A DNA stretch of 24,207 bases from Azolla pinnata (Eukaryota > Streptophyta > Polypodiopsida > Salviniales > Salviniaceae): assembly GCA_037176905.1 (NCBI GenBank), contig JBBBWG010008435.1, positions 1 through 24,207 of the forward strand, read 5' to 3'. How positions within the stretch are numbered: the first letter of the stretch is position 1; every line of letters begins with the position of its first letter. The notes under the pieces were generated by a model. That model searched no databases, was not told the DNA's origin, and saw only the letters and a list, made by a program, of their open reading frames with translations. Made by a program: the position numbers and the translations under genes. Of the stretch, positions 10,179 to 22,739 are shown in pieces.

Positions 10179-13100
10179 ATGATGGCGCTCAAGTCCAAGA
10201 TCCGATTCGTGGCTCTCGTGGGCCTCGCCCTCTCTGCTCTCTCCCTCGCCACCCATTTCCTCCTCGCTCGCTTCTACCGAAACGAAGTGCAGCTGAACCC
10301 GGCCGAGCTCATCGGATGGCCTTCTTCTAACCCTACCCATGTAAGTTCTTGTAATTCTTCTTCTTCTTCTTCTTCTTCTTCTTCACACATGCCATGGCAC
10401 CCCTCTCACAGATAGGAACTCTTGGTTTCTTGTTTTCCTTTCCCTTTTGCTGCCCCTCCATATTCCTCCTCCCCTAGGATCCCAGCTTCGGCAAAGTATG
10501 GAGCAGACTTCAACGTCTGCAGAATCTTCGCCCGTACTCTGCACCACGGACATCATATCCTGGTAACTAGCATTTTCTGCTCTTTCGTTAGCTACAAGCA
10601 CATAAAGAATGATATATGGGTTTACTTTGTACTAACGATTTAGCCTGAGGGCAATGTTGAAAGTTAATGCCATGATGGATCTTTCTTTGGAAAAGAAAAG
10701 TAAGATTTCTTAGGCAGTTGCAATGCACAGACAAACATTGGAAATGCGTTGCTCATCTATGCTTTTTTCCAGCATGGAATTTCTCTTCTTGACAATTCGC
10801 ATCACAAATCATTGGAAGAAACCAATGAATAAGACCCACCCTGGCTAAAAGAACGTTAAGTAATGCTGCATTTTGTGTGGATCTATTTCTCAGTTCCATG
10901 TTTATTTGAACTTCCAAAGCTCAAACATTCTACAGACCTTACAGCTGAAGTAAAATACTGTCCAAAGCTTGACGAACTGATGTGGCTTCAGCCTCATATC
11001 CTACCTACCTCTAGGGGCGGTATTTCAGGCTAAGAGGGATTTCATCTATTCATGGTTCTTGGAGTGTAGCACGAGTTATGGTTTACGAGCTTCTCTATTA
11101 CTGCAGCTTTGCTTCTAGGTCGGTCTCTGATAATGTCTTTTATATGCCTTGCGATTCAATGTTGTCCTGGATTAACCTATTCCTACATTTTCCTCTTTCA
11201 GTCAAGAGAAAAACCAACTGGCTGCATTTTTTTTATGGAAGCCTCCAAGCATACTTTTACCTTTCTCACCACACTGTTCAATACACAAGTCAATGTAACC
11301 CTATGTAGAGTAATCAACTACTTTTTAGAATGTCTGTGTTCGAGGCAAATAGACTGAAATTAACTTCTGGGTAGCTGCAACATATCTGATGCCATGTTTA
11401 TAATACTGGACACTCACGACACGAGCAGCTTAGGTTCAAAACACCACATACCTAAAATGTTCTTTTTTCTACCTTTCTCTACCTATATGAAGTCGGGTAA
11501 CTGCCGTTTCCTGGTAAGCTACGATACCTTGAAGTAGATGACCATTTTATTGTATGATGCTTTTATTCTGAGAAATGATTGTCCCATGTGACTTCTTTCT
11601 CTAAGAGATTGGACTCCGACTATGTTTAACAAGTTCAATTAATGATGTGAGGAGCTTCTCAATTATATGAGCTCTTATCATTAACTTTCGTCTTTTTTCT
11701 ATTTTAACAGCTCCACGTGATAATAACAATGGCTTTATATTTGCACGCATCGAGGGAGGATTTCATGAGATTAGAACATCCGTAAGGTCTCAACTTAGTT
11801 CCGGGTTCATCTGAAAAGCATAATTAATAATTTTAATTGTAAGGTTTGTACGAAGCTGACTGCTTCAAAAACGAGCTTATCTTGTTGCTGAATTTGATAT
11901 TGATTTTGCCATTTAGATTTGTGACTTGGTCGTAGTTGCACGGATTTTAAATGCAACGCTCATCTTGCCAATACTTCAAGAAGTGGTTTATGTAAGCAAA
12001 GGGATCAGGTATTGTATGCATAAAGCTCCTTTTGGAGATTTATCTTCTGGTTACCAAGACAACTAACAGCTACAGCCTGTGCTTATATTTTGATTTCGCA
12101 GCTCTAAGTACAAAGGATTTGGGTACATTTATGATGAGAAGCATTTTATTATGACCTTAAAACGTGATGTCAAAGTTAAGCAGAGTTTCCCTAAGGAGCT
12201 TCTGGCTAAAAAGAAGAAGCTGAAATTTACGCAACCAAGCGTATTATCAACGCCGGAGCTCTATCTCAAGGAACTACTACCTGTCTTGAAGAGGAAAGGG
12301 GTATTAGGTCTATTGGTTTCTGGTGGGGGTTGCCTGAAGGTATTAGCATATCTGCTGTATCAATCCTTTTTTCTTGTGCTTTCGTTGTTTGGATAACAAT
12401 GGTTAAGTTGTATGTCATCATATGTTCTCCCAATCTTCTACATTGCTTTTCTGATTACCTTGAGTCAGCCCCATGGGTTGCTTCTGTATAAATGTTGAAC
12501 GAAAGTTTCCAATGCAGAATTTATTACCTTCTCGACATGTCGAGTACCAGAGACTCAGATGTAGGGTTGCATATGAAGCACTCAGCTTCAGGAAAGAAGT
12601 ACAGGAGCTCGGTTTTAGAATGATTCAAAGGTGACAGATAAATGTGTTTCCGAAATGAATAATTTTTTTATGAATGACCAGTAACATGCCAGTAGTAAGT
12701 GTCAAGCAATGAAGTATATGCCTATATCGAAATTGATATTGTTATCTGCTGACAAGTTTAGACTACAAGCTTTGGGGCAACCATATCTTGCCTACCATGC
12801 TGGACTAGAACGAGATTCTTTAGCCTTCCATGGCTGTGCAGAGCGATTTCAGGTTCAGGTTTGAGCTATTCATCCATCTTTTATTTGGAATTTAGTTTTC
12901 ATTTAGCACTTGTTTTTACAAGTCAGGACCTTCACACGGAGCTCATACAATACAGACGTGCCCAAATGATCAAACATGGGCATGTAAAAGGAAATCTCAG
13001 TGTTGATTCAGAGGTGCAATGGAAGGATGGTTCTTGCCCACTTATGCCAGAAGAGGTAAACCTCATTGTGTGCGAAGAGTTGCGTTACAAACTCTCATGA

Positions 13101-14501
13101 TCTCCTTCACGTGCATGAAAAAACAGGAATTTTTGGGTAAATATCAAGCCTTTGTAGAGTGCTGGTTAACGGTTTATAGAGGAGTTTGTCGAATGTTTAA
13201 TATGGTCCTATTGTATTTCATTCTTTGCAAGAATGTCTGCCTCTCATTTTTAGTGGATAAACGTATCCTTTTCCCGGACACTGAGTTCCTTTCCTTGCAA
13301 ACTGACGTTAAGGCTGCCCAAATGCATTTTTTCTTTGACATTGAATTCTTTCATGAATTACAGGTTGGCATACTTCTCCGTGCTTTAGGGTATGGACCAC
13401 ATACACGCATCTATGTATCCGGTGAGGCCATCTTTGGAGGACAGAGGGTTTTGATTCCGCTACGTGCCATGTTCAGCAATTTAGAAGATAGGACCACTCT
13501 AACAACAGAAGAAGAGAGAGCTAGCATATATGGGCCAGAAGAGCCATTACCTCCACCACTAGAACCTCCACCCCCTCCATCCCTGGAAGATGTGCAGAAA
13601 AAGCTCAAAGCATGGAAAAATGCAGGTCCCCGTCCAAGGCCATTGCCACCCCCTCCTAGTCGTAATGTCTATACACATGAGCTAGAAGGTTGGTGGGGAT
13701 GGTTGGCAGTTTCAGAAGAAGAGCCCTTCCCATCACTTGAAGACCTTAGATTGCAAGGTCATAAGTTGCTTTGGGCTGCTTTAGACTACATCGTATGTGT
13801 GGAGTCAACCGCTTTTTTTCCGGGGTTTGATCGTGACAAGTATGGCCGTCCTAATTTTGCTAGCTTGGTCATGGGTCATCGAGCATACATGTTACCTTCC
13901 TTAAGAACTTATCGTCCAGACAGGTTTCTCTTCAATCATACATTTAGGTTGGAAATATATGAGGATTTTTTAAATAGGACTGTACACTTAATGTATGCTC
14001 TTCAATGGCAGGAAAATTATTGCCAAGTTACTAGAAGAGTTGGGAGAGAATCTTTATCATCCCAAGAATTCTTGGAGCATGTCCATCCAAAAACATTTAA
14101 AGTCCAGCTTGGATTTCACAATTCTTGCAAATACTTCGAAGCAGGATTTATTTATTTCTCATCCTGTCACAGAATGTTCCTGTAGTCTCTCCGCTAAGAG
14201 GCAGAGAGCAGCAGTTAATGAGTCTTTGGTTGAGAAACAGAATAGTAGAAAGCATCAGCCACTCGATGATCTGGAGATATGCCCTCAATGGATGGAAACT
14301 GATGATGTTTCTAGCTCGTACAATGGTCTCACAGAAGACAACAATGGAAGTGCAAGTGAAACTGAGGAGGTCATGGATGATGTTGAGTCTCCTGATGCAG
14401 CATTACAAGAAGGGGAAGCACCCATAGGTGCTCAAGCGTATAAAGTAGAGAAAGAAGATAATCAAGGTGACGCAGATGAAGATATTGATGCCAATGATTA
14501 A
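10179..14501 (+). CDS. O-fucosyltransferase family protein (10 exons, 676 aa)
   Basis: Exons: 10179-10340, 10478-10562, 11711-11781, 11917-12008, 12102-12339, 12518-12630, 12762-12852, 12927-13055, 13364-13923 and 14012-14501; phases match through 2,031 nt. The product is a plant GDP-fucose protein O-fucosyltransferase-like enzyme (DUF246/PF10250 type), expected in the Golgi. Residues ~10-32 are a signal anchor, giving type II topology. The catalytic domain has the N-terminal substrate-loop region NGFIFARIEGGFHEIRTSIC, then ATLILP, YLAYHAGLERDSLAFHGC, CPLMPEEV and IYVSGEAIFGGQ. GRPNFASLVMGHRAYMLPSL precedes RPDR at 511-514. A Pro-rich insert lies near residues 377-392, and the C-terminus is strongly acidic. 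Two adjacent ATGs (10179, 10182) could both start. Closest in memory to the Arabidopsis At2g01480 (ESMERALDA1)-like group. Acceptor and exact substrate are not readable from sequence. Confidence 0.93.
10355..10384. repeat. (TTC)10 microsatellite in intron 1
   Basis: Ten TTC units begin 14 nt after the exon 1 donor. They are the reverse complement of the (AAG)15 tract on the other side of exon 1. Confidence 0.95.
10563..11710 (+). other. O-fucosyltransferase intron 2 (1.15 kb)
   Basis: The intron runs from GTAACTAG to TTTTAACAG. It is AT-rich, with no recognisable coding sequence, repeat array or transposon end. Confidence 0.75.
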
Positions 14502-15310
14502 CAGGGTTTATTTATGCTTGGCAAGATTTTGTAGAAGTGAGTGACGGTTGGAGTTGGAAGACAGCTACAGGTAACAATACATTATCCTCTTTTTCTTATC
14601 CCTCTTCATAGAGGGATCGATTGCAACCAAGGTAAAAATCGAGCTCCTCATTCTTTATATATATTATATATTCTTGTTAATCAGTGGCTCTCTGGCCAAC
14701 ACAGCAAGGGGCTAGGACAAGTCTCATTCTATCAAATTATATTCATGTTTTGGGAAGTTGTAGTTATCCTTGTTTGTTTATGCCTGTCTTTTGACGGATG
14801 AGAGAAGACTGCATTGACCATTAGGTATGATTACATACATATCTGGATATGTCGATTGAGCATTATATATGCAGTGTTCCTAAATACATATGTAAATCAA
14901 TGTATATGCATTTAGACTTTTCCACCTGCACTTATGTTTGGACCTGTTTAAACCCTAAACCCAATAGAGCAGGTTTTAGAGTGTCTCCTGTATATGTGCA
15001 GGCACATTACTACTACTGCACTCTAACTAGAGAAGGAGCGAGGAAGTTGCAGCATCATTCGTTTTTCTTGGTCTTCATCTGTTATCATCCTACGTTTCAG
15101 GCACATCCAAGTAAAAGCTTTGTGTTGGGTTGGATTGGATGAATTGGAACATCCATTTCGATGCGTTGGGCACCATAGTTAAGGTGACTTTGATCCCATC
15201 TTGGGTTGTATCTATTTTTTCCAAGGCATAGGTGCATTTTCTAATCCCTCTGGCAGTTTGTAACCTCCTTGAGAGCTTTAGTCAAATAAAAGAATCAATC
15301 ATTCTTTACT
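14502..15310 (+). promoter_or_regulatory. O-fucosyltransferase 3' region, candidate poly(A) signal
   Basis: No coding sequence follows the stop. An AATAAA hexamer is at 15285-15290, followed by T-rich sequence, about 785 nt downstream of the stop. This makes a long but plausible 3' UTR. A possible 3'-UTR intron donor (ACAG followed by GTAACA) lies near 14571. Closer, weaker signals cannot be excluded. Confidence 0.35.
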
Positions 15311-16493
15311 ATCCTGTTATTTTCTTTCTTGTTTCCAGTAAATCATAGATGCCCTTTTCAGAGCAAATGTGAAGTTACATTTTTGTCATATTCGCACTAT
15401 TTTCACTGAGTATGTCATCCGTTGGGCAGGTGTTCAATATTTGCTGCATAGCCAAACCTCTCTGTTTATTTGTAATTGCATCTTTTTGCTGACGGAGAAT
15501 TATATTCATTAACTTTCAATTTTTGTATCATGTCAACTTAATGTGGACCAAAATTGGAGCTACAATTCAGGATTTTGCGTGTTCATACTTTTCCTGCAGA
15601 AATTGTGGTTTATTTACAAACAATAGAGTTCAGAAGTTGAGATCTGTGTGGAATGAAATTCTCGTGGTGATGAATAATAATTCCAGTGTTTGGAAACAAA
15701 CATCATATTATAATGATGAACGTAAAAAAACCGAAGCACTGCTCTCTGTTTCAGTGTTTATCATGTTTCTGGTGGATTGTCAATGGGTCTTACAGCAGCT
15801 GCTATTCTTTTGAAATGTTTTTTATTTAAATGCACGCCTTTGGCTCAAGACATGGCTCTTTCACAGACAATGATGGCTCCCTTCCATGTAGCCACCACCA
15901 TTTCACTCACTCACACATGCTTCCTGTGACCAAATGGAATTGGCTCTCCATATATATAGATGATCCAATTCCCCAAATCTAGATGTTGTTCATGATTCTG
16001 TATTTTTTAACCCCATATATTATTCTTCCATTTTGATGCGTGTTCTCAATCAATTTAGATAAAGATCCATCCAGAATAAATCACTTCTGTTGAAGAGATT
16101 CAAATTCCACAAGTATGCCTTCAGTACTCGAGACAAGCAGTACTTTTTGCAACATGTATTCAATTTATATCTATGTGCTCTTCCCACATACGGCAATCAT
16201 ATAGACTCCAGAGATGGCATATTTGGCTGAATGGGATTATTTTTATATATGGAATCAATGGCATTATGCTAAGGTTTTGGGATAACAGTTACCATTACGG
16301 TGGAAAAACATTGTTTAATCTAGAACACCAGAAAATAGGCATGCATTGAATAGAGAACAGATAAGTTAGCAACATTTGAGAAGTTCGTTAACTCAGCATG
16401 TATAAAAGCCTCCAATTTTCTCTAAGTGTTGACTTTAAAACCAAGCACCTGCTTTAAAATTGAGACTCAAAATTTTGGGTACGTGGAAAATGT
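15311..16493. other. Intergenic DNA between convergent genes
   Basis: This stretch is AT-rich. A + strand open frame at 15523-15813 has no recognisable motif and is probably chance. No RNA gene, terminal repeat or transposon structure was seen. Confidence 0.6.
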
Positions 16494-16503
16494 TTTATTT
16501 ATT
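16494..16503 (-). promoter_or_regulatory. Candidate poly(A) signal of ASP5 (AATAAATAAA)
   Basis: Two overlapping AATAAA hexamers read on the minus strand, about 310 nt past the aminotransferase stop codon. This is a sensible distance for a plant 3' UTR. Confidence 0.4.
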
Positions 16504-16809
16504 TTATTCTTATCGAACTGTCTATAAGAAGGCGACCAAAATGTGAGCTCCAACTTTTCGTATGTATCTTAGGCAAACACTAGAATGTGTTCAAGACGCG
16601 TGAATAGAACTGTCTTGAACTCTTTTACCTGGCTACCTAGGCCACGACTGGCCAGCAAAAGAACTAGCCAGAATTGTTATTATTGTACTTCTACATGCTG
16701 GCCAACCAAAAATGAGACCCAGTAACCAGCCACAGAATTACTCCTCAAAACCTCCCCCCTTATTATTCATAGTGAGGAATGAGAGATTAGAAGTTTTTGC
16801 TTCAGTTGG

Positions 16810-19996
<3,187 letters not shown>

Positions 19997-20260
19997 GTTT
20001 GCTGAGGAGGAGGGACGGATCTGTGCAAGAGGCGAATCAGAAGATTGATTGAAACAGCGGGGGAAGTGCGGAACATGCAAGGGGAAGGGGATGAAGCATG
20101 CAGGGCAGGGTTTAACAAACGGAAAGAGCGCATACAGAAGAGCGTCGTCAGTCGGCGATGGCGATGGCGATGGCGATGGCGATGAAGAACCGCCCTGCAA
20201 GAAACATACGTAGATCTGTGTCTCGCTCGCTCACTCGCTCTATATATATATATATATAAA
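19997..20260 (-). promoter_or_regulatory. ASP5 leader and TATA-like promoter
   Basis: A (TA)n/TATAAA-like run lies at 20241-20260, read on the minus strand as TTTATATATATATATATA and followed by CT-rich sequence. It would place transcription start near 20210 and give a leader of about 210 nt. The leader carries five (GGCGAT) units at 20154-20183 (read as ATCGCC) and several ATGs out of frame with the main start. The frame of the protein is open upstream but contains no other ATG, supporting 19996. Confidence 0.45.
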
Positions 20261-20885
20261 TAAACGACGACAGCATACATCTGACTCTGTGCGTGCGTGC
20301 GTGTACATACATAGACATACATACATCCATAGCGACATAAGAGACATCGAGACATACATACATACATACATGCATAGTCGGGGCCCGGGGGGGAGGGGAA
20401 AAGGAAGGCCACATGCAGCAGAATGAATGCAATGCCTTGCCCCCGTCCCCCCACCCCCTCCCTCCCTTTTTGACCTTTCTCTGTTCCAAAACCCTACCCC
20501 CGTTTGCATGCATGCTTGCTTATATCAATAATATCATGAGCCCTTTGAACACTACTATCCATCTCTTCTTAGATGCTAATAGCCACAAGCATAAATTAAT
20601 GTATTCGATCGTTCATTCCATACTCACGATTAATAATCCCACAACGCCGTCTATGAATATTCCATCCTGATCAGCATGGAGGCGCAACTTGTGATCAATG
20701 ATTTGGATTATATCGGGTAGACCTCTGGTATGTTGACCATGCATCCAAATCAGAACATGGTTTTCTAACATTCGAAAGTTATTTTGTACGTTTATGGTTT
20801 AAAAGCTCTCATAAACTCTAAAGGATGTTTCAACTGAGACCAATCTTTTCTTAATCCAATTATAACTCTTAACATTGTTCCTTCT
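20261..20885. other. ASP5 upstream region
   Basis: The sequence holds (CATA)n/(ACAT)n tracts at about 20305-20375, a G/C homopolymer-like patch near 20384-20396 and a C-rich tract near 20440-20465. No gene is visible. It separates the ASP5 TATA-like run from the copia LTR. Confidence 0.55.
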
Positions 20886-21306
20886 TGTTAGAACGTGTCA
20901 TTTATAATCTTGATATCTACGCACCAGAATAGTTTAACTCCAGAGGTGCACACATATAGATATAGATGGGGAGAGATAAATGATTTATATTAATACTGTT
21001 TATGATGCTCTCTCATGCGTACTATCGATCACTCACTCACTCACTCTCTAACTAACCCTTTTCCTAATACTCTGGTGTATACCTACACACACACACACGC
21101 ACACACATATATATACTTATAGAGAGGAGTTATTTTGGTTTGAGCCCATCTCTAACCCTCGCTCTTGAAATAGGAGGGATGAGAACTTTGCGTTCTTGAT
21201 AAACCCAATAGAGTTCACTTTAAATTAAGGGACGTGAGAACTACACACTAGAATTAGAGGGCGCACAAGAAAGAACGAGTGGGACAACTTATTTAGTTTC
21301 ATTACA
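20886..21306 (-). mobile_element. Ty1/copia 3' LTR (right copy)
   Basis: Read on the minus strand the LTR begins TGTAATGAAAC at 21306, directly after a polypurine tract (CCAAGGGGAG), and ends GTTCTAACA at 20886, giving about 421 bp with TG...CA ends. A TATA-like CTCTCTATAAGTATATATA block lies inside, followed by a GAGTGAGTGA run. It is homologous to the left copy. The bases after its end read AGAAG in transcript sense. It points toward ASP5 and ends about 890 bp upstream of that gene's ATG. Confidence 0.82.
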
Positions 21307-21995
21307 CTCCCCTTGGACGAATATCGCGTTATACAAACTCTTTCCAAAAAACCCAATGGGAAAAAAGAATATGAGAAAGAGTATATCGTACACCACTTAT
21401 ATTGTATTGCTGTCTCATTAAAACCTAAACGTGAGAAATTTCAAGGAAAACTCACCAAGGAAAAAACAATACAACTACAAGCTAATTTACAAGATAATTT
21501 AGCCAATTTTTGGGACAATGTCAGGGTAGTGCTTCCCTTGATTTGTGCACATCTCTCATCCTTCTCATGTTAATACCTTGGACAAGCTTTTCAAAAATGC
21601 TAGTTGGCAAAGATTTAGTAAATAAATCAATAAAATTTTCACTAGTCTTAGTGAGAGATATCATAATTTCTTCTTTCTTTTGCAATTCATGCATACAGAA
21701 AAATTTTAAGTGATATATGCTTCGTGAGACTTGTTTTCACATTTCCCATTTGTATTTGTGCAACACAAACAAAATTATCTTTATAAATGATGGTTGGTGT
21801 AGAAGTCATATTCAACCACATGTATTTTGTACACGGTGTGTCGCTCTTCTCAACCATATACATTCTTTAGCTACATGAAATAAAGTTATAATCTTTGAGT
21901 GGTTAGTTGATGTCGTCACAATCGTCTGCTTTGCCGATTTCCACGAGATGGTTATACCACCATAAAGCAACATGTAATCATATCCTAGTAAATTT
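21307..21995 (-). pseudogene. Ty1/copia RNase H and 3' tail, decayed
   Basis: Minus-strand translation gives copia RNase H blocks across several frames: YGGITISWKSAKQTIVTTS (about 21970-21910), AKECIWLRR, then PTIIYKDNFVCVAQIQMGNV with TKHIS (about 21800-21715). In another frame, ENFIDLFTKSLPTSIFEKLV follows (about 21635-21575). The last block is the hallmark copia C-terminus. It is followed by an untranslated tail, the polypurine tract and the LTR. At least one frameshift and several stops are present. Upstream pol sequence is lacking, so the fragment is 5'-truncated near 22000. Confidence 0.85.
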
Positions 21996-22108
21996 TATGG
22001 TCCCATTGGACTAGAAGCCTCTTAGGCTCTAGCTTTTACCTTTCTTGTCAGGGATCAATGCCTCAGTGCCAACATAGGTTCGGCTCAAGGACCTACCGGT
22101 TTGGATAA
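21996..22108. other. Unassigned spacer between copia and chromovirus fragments
   Basis: About 110 bases lie between the copia RNase H remnant and the chromovirus LTR end. I see no coding match. The base run TTTAT directly follows the chromovirus LTR on the minus strand and is a candidate half of a target-site duplication; the other half would be outside the window. Confidence 0.4.
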
Positions 22109-22298
22109 ATGTCAGAACCAGGGAAGCGATTGAATGATTGAAGGAAGATATAAGAGAAGAGAAGAAGAGAGGAGCGTGGATTGATAAAAGGATAATGGGT
22201 TTATTAGAATAGAATAAGTAAAACGAGTTGGATACAAGGAAGGCTTGATGCTGAAGACTGGTGTTGACTCAAACTGATTTGATATGATGTATATGTCT

Positions 22299-22309
22299 CT
22301 ATTTATAGG
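22299..22309 (-). promoter_or_regulatory. LTR TATA box
   Basis: CCTATAAATAG on the minus strand is a near-consensus plant TATA box. It is about 250 bp into the LTR, with the TTC/GAA motif array starting about 25 bp upstream. Confidence 0.7.
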
Positions 22310-22323
22310 ATTAGCCAAGAGAT

Positions 22324-22406
22324 TTCTACAAGGTTCTAGAACGTTCTATTCCTAGAATATTCTAAGATTCTCTAGAAGGTTCTAGATTGTTCTAAAAAGT
22401 TCTAGA
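22324..22406 (-). promoter_or_regulatory. Heat-shock-element-like array in the LTR
   Basis: TTCTAGAACGTTC at 22334-22346 is a perfect three-unit heat-shock element (TTCnnGAAnnTTC). GAATATTC (22355-22362) and GAAGGTTC (22375-22382) are two-unit elements. Further TTC units occur at 22324-22326, 22368-22370, 22390-22392 and 22400-22402. Such sites bind trimeric heat-shock factors. The array lies directly upstream of the LTR TATA box. Confidence 0.6.
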
Positions 22407-22485
22407 GTTTCTCTGAATACGACAATCATTATATCGTGAAAAAGTAGCATTTCGCATTTCATATCATGATAAACTACTTCAATGA

Positions 22486-22542
22486 TTAGGCTTCCCTATC
22501 ATGTAGTATGAGATCTTGGGTTCAAGTCTAGGGGAAGCCTAA
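22486..22542. repeat. Inverted repeat with B-box-like loop in the LTR
   Basis: TTAGGCTTCCCTA (22486-22498) pairs with TAGGGGAAGCCTAA (22529-22542) apart from one bulged base. The loop contains TTGGGTTCAAGTC, resembling a tRNA T-arm/B box. Confidence 0.55.
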
Positions 22543-22551
22543 TGCTCATTA

Positions 22552-22739
22552 ATTCCTTACACTATCCCCCTTTTTAAAATGACGAGTGGAAGGAGTTGAT
22601 TCCTTACACTATCCCCCCTTTTAAAACGACGAGTGAAAGGAGTTGATTCTATACACTATCCCCCTTTTTAAAACGACGAGTGGAAGGAGTTGATTCTATA
22701 CACTATCCCCCCTTTTAAAGCGACGAGTGGAAGGAGTCG
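22552..22739. repeat. Four 47-bp tandem repeats at the polypurine tract/LTR boundary
   Basis: Units at 22552-22598, 22599-22645, 22646-22692 and 22693-22739 differ at only a few bases. Each holds, on the minus strand, CCACTCGTCG, an A/G-rich tract with five or six Gs, and ATAGTGTA, that is, the polypurine tract plus the first bases of the LTR. The pol stop codon lies in the innermost unit. Confidence 0.92.

Larger units (their letters stand above)
22109..22561 (-). mobile_element. Chromovirus 3' LTR (453 bp)
   Basis: Read on the minus strand the LTR begins TGTAAGGAATTAATG at 22561, just after a polypurine tract (AAAAAGGGGGATAG), and ends GGTTCTGACA at 22109. A TATA box (CCTATAAATAG, about 22309-22299) is preceded by a dense run of TTCTAGAA-type motifs at 22324-22406. 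A hairpin-forming inverted repeat lies at 22486-22542. The order U3 motifs, then TATA, then R/U5 is that of an LTR promoter firing leftward, toward ASP5. Confidence 0.8.

Noticed and set aside
9788..10340. Minus-strand frames with long Leu, Val or Phe runs
   Set aside because: They are antisense translations of the AAG and GAC microsatellites and of exon 1.
9903..10384. CRISPR-like array from regularly spaced repeats
   Set aside because: These are simple microsatellites in a plant nuclear genome with no unique spacers.
13056..13363. Open frame running from before exon 9 back through intron 8
   Set aside because: The intron is open by chance; splice signals at both ends and family conservation join exon 8 directly to VGILLRALGY.
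15523..15813. 96-codon + frame between the convergent genes
   Set aside because: Composition is random-like with no motif or splice evidence.
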